DNA of 6,029 bases. It comes from Akkermansiaceae bacterium. GTDB taxonomy: Bacteria > Verrucomicrobiota > Verrucomicrobiia > Verrucomicrobiales > Akkermansiaceae. Every line of letters starts with the position of its first letter. Position 1 is the first letter of the stretch. This document shows, piece by piece, positions 5,937 through 6,029 of the stretch. The stretch lies in contig JACMMB010000222.1 of NCBI GenBank assembly GCA_014379305.1, positions 1 through 6,029 of the forward strand, read 5' to 3'. The position numbers and the translations under genes are program-made. The notes under the pieces were generated by a model that was not told the origin of the DNA, searched no databases, and saw only the letters and a program-made list of their open reading frames with translations.

Positions 5937-6029
5937 TTATAACCCCAAACTTCGGTAAATTTGGGCACACTTCTGGTCTAACATCTGCTTCAATTCCCGG
6001 ATATGGCCATGGACGAGGGCAAGGTGGGG
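5937..6029 (-). CDS. Possible C-terminal tail of an unidentified gene entering from the right edge
   Basis: From the window edge the minus strand is open for 30 codons to a TAA at 5939-5937. It reads PHLALVHGHIRELKQMLDQK followed by CAQIYRSLGL. The pattern of Leu, Ile and charged residues fits an amphipathic C-terminal helix and looks more like coding sequence than the other two minus-strand frames. I do not recognise the family, and no start codon is visible. If real, it ends 59 bases before the PH-domain remnant and is read in the same direction as the cluster. It could be a neighbouring polysaccharide gene or the flanking gene outside the cluster. The short length keeps confidence low. Confidence 0.4.
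   Translation of the reverse strand, partial: PHLALVHGHIRELKQMLDQKCAQIYRSLGL

Noticed and set aside
1..6029. CRISPR arrays, tRNA genes, insertion-sequence ends or integrase genes
   Set aside because: By eye I found no regularly spaced repeats, no tRNA cloverleaf, no terminal inverted repeats and no transposase motifs.

Overview
The window holds part of a surface-polysaccharide (O-antigen or capsule type) gene cluster. Every convincing gene lies on the minus strand, so transcription runs right to left. The context suggests a Gram-negative bacterium of moderate GC content (judged by eye). Nothing in the window fixes the phylum. Clear Shine-Dalgarno sequences are scarce; only the start at 1657 has a good one.

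From right to left: (1) about 390 bases (5643-6029) with no intact gene. They hold a possible C-terminal tail of a gene entering from the right edge (5937-6029) and a short remnant of a bacterial PH-domain protein (5686-5877) that loses its family sequence part-way through. (2) A NeuD/PglD/PerB-type sugar N-acyltransferase (4965-5642). (3) An 81-base gap with a weak promoter-like element. (4) A FkbM-family methyltransferase with an N-terminal helical extension (3828-4883). (5) A DegT/DnrJ/EryC1/StrS PLP aminotransferase resembling GDP-perosamine synthase (2696-3850). (6) Two tandem paralogous GT4 glycosyltransferases (1654-2691 and 617-1657). (7) The N-terminal two-thirds or so of a third glycosyltransferase (1-620) running off the left edge.

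Genes 4 to 7 are packed like one operon. The aminotransferase overlaps the methyltransferase by 23 bases, a 4-base gap separates it from the first glycosyltransferase, and the next two junctions are ATGA stop/start overlaps. My reading is that the aminotransferase makes a 4-amino-4,6-dideoxyhexose nucleotide (GDP-perosamine is the best guess), the NeuD-like enzyme N-acylates it, the methyltransferase probably O-methylates a sugar, and the glycosyltransferases assemble the glycan. The genes supplying the 4-keto-6-deoxy precursor (for example a gmd-type dehydratase) and the export machinery are not in the window. I see no new type of system here. The less ordinary points are the truncated PH remnant, the duplicated glycosyltransferase pair with an Asp-variant EX7E motif, the A7 tract in the overlap of two genes, and the methyltransferase placed between the two amino-sugar genes.
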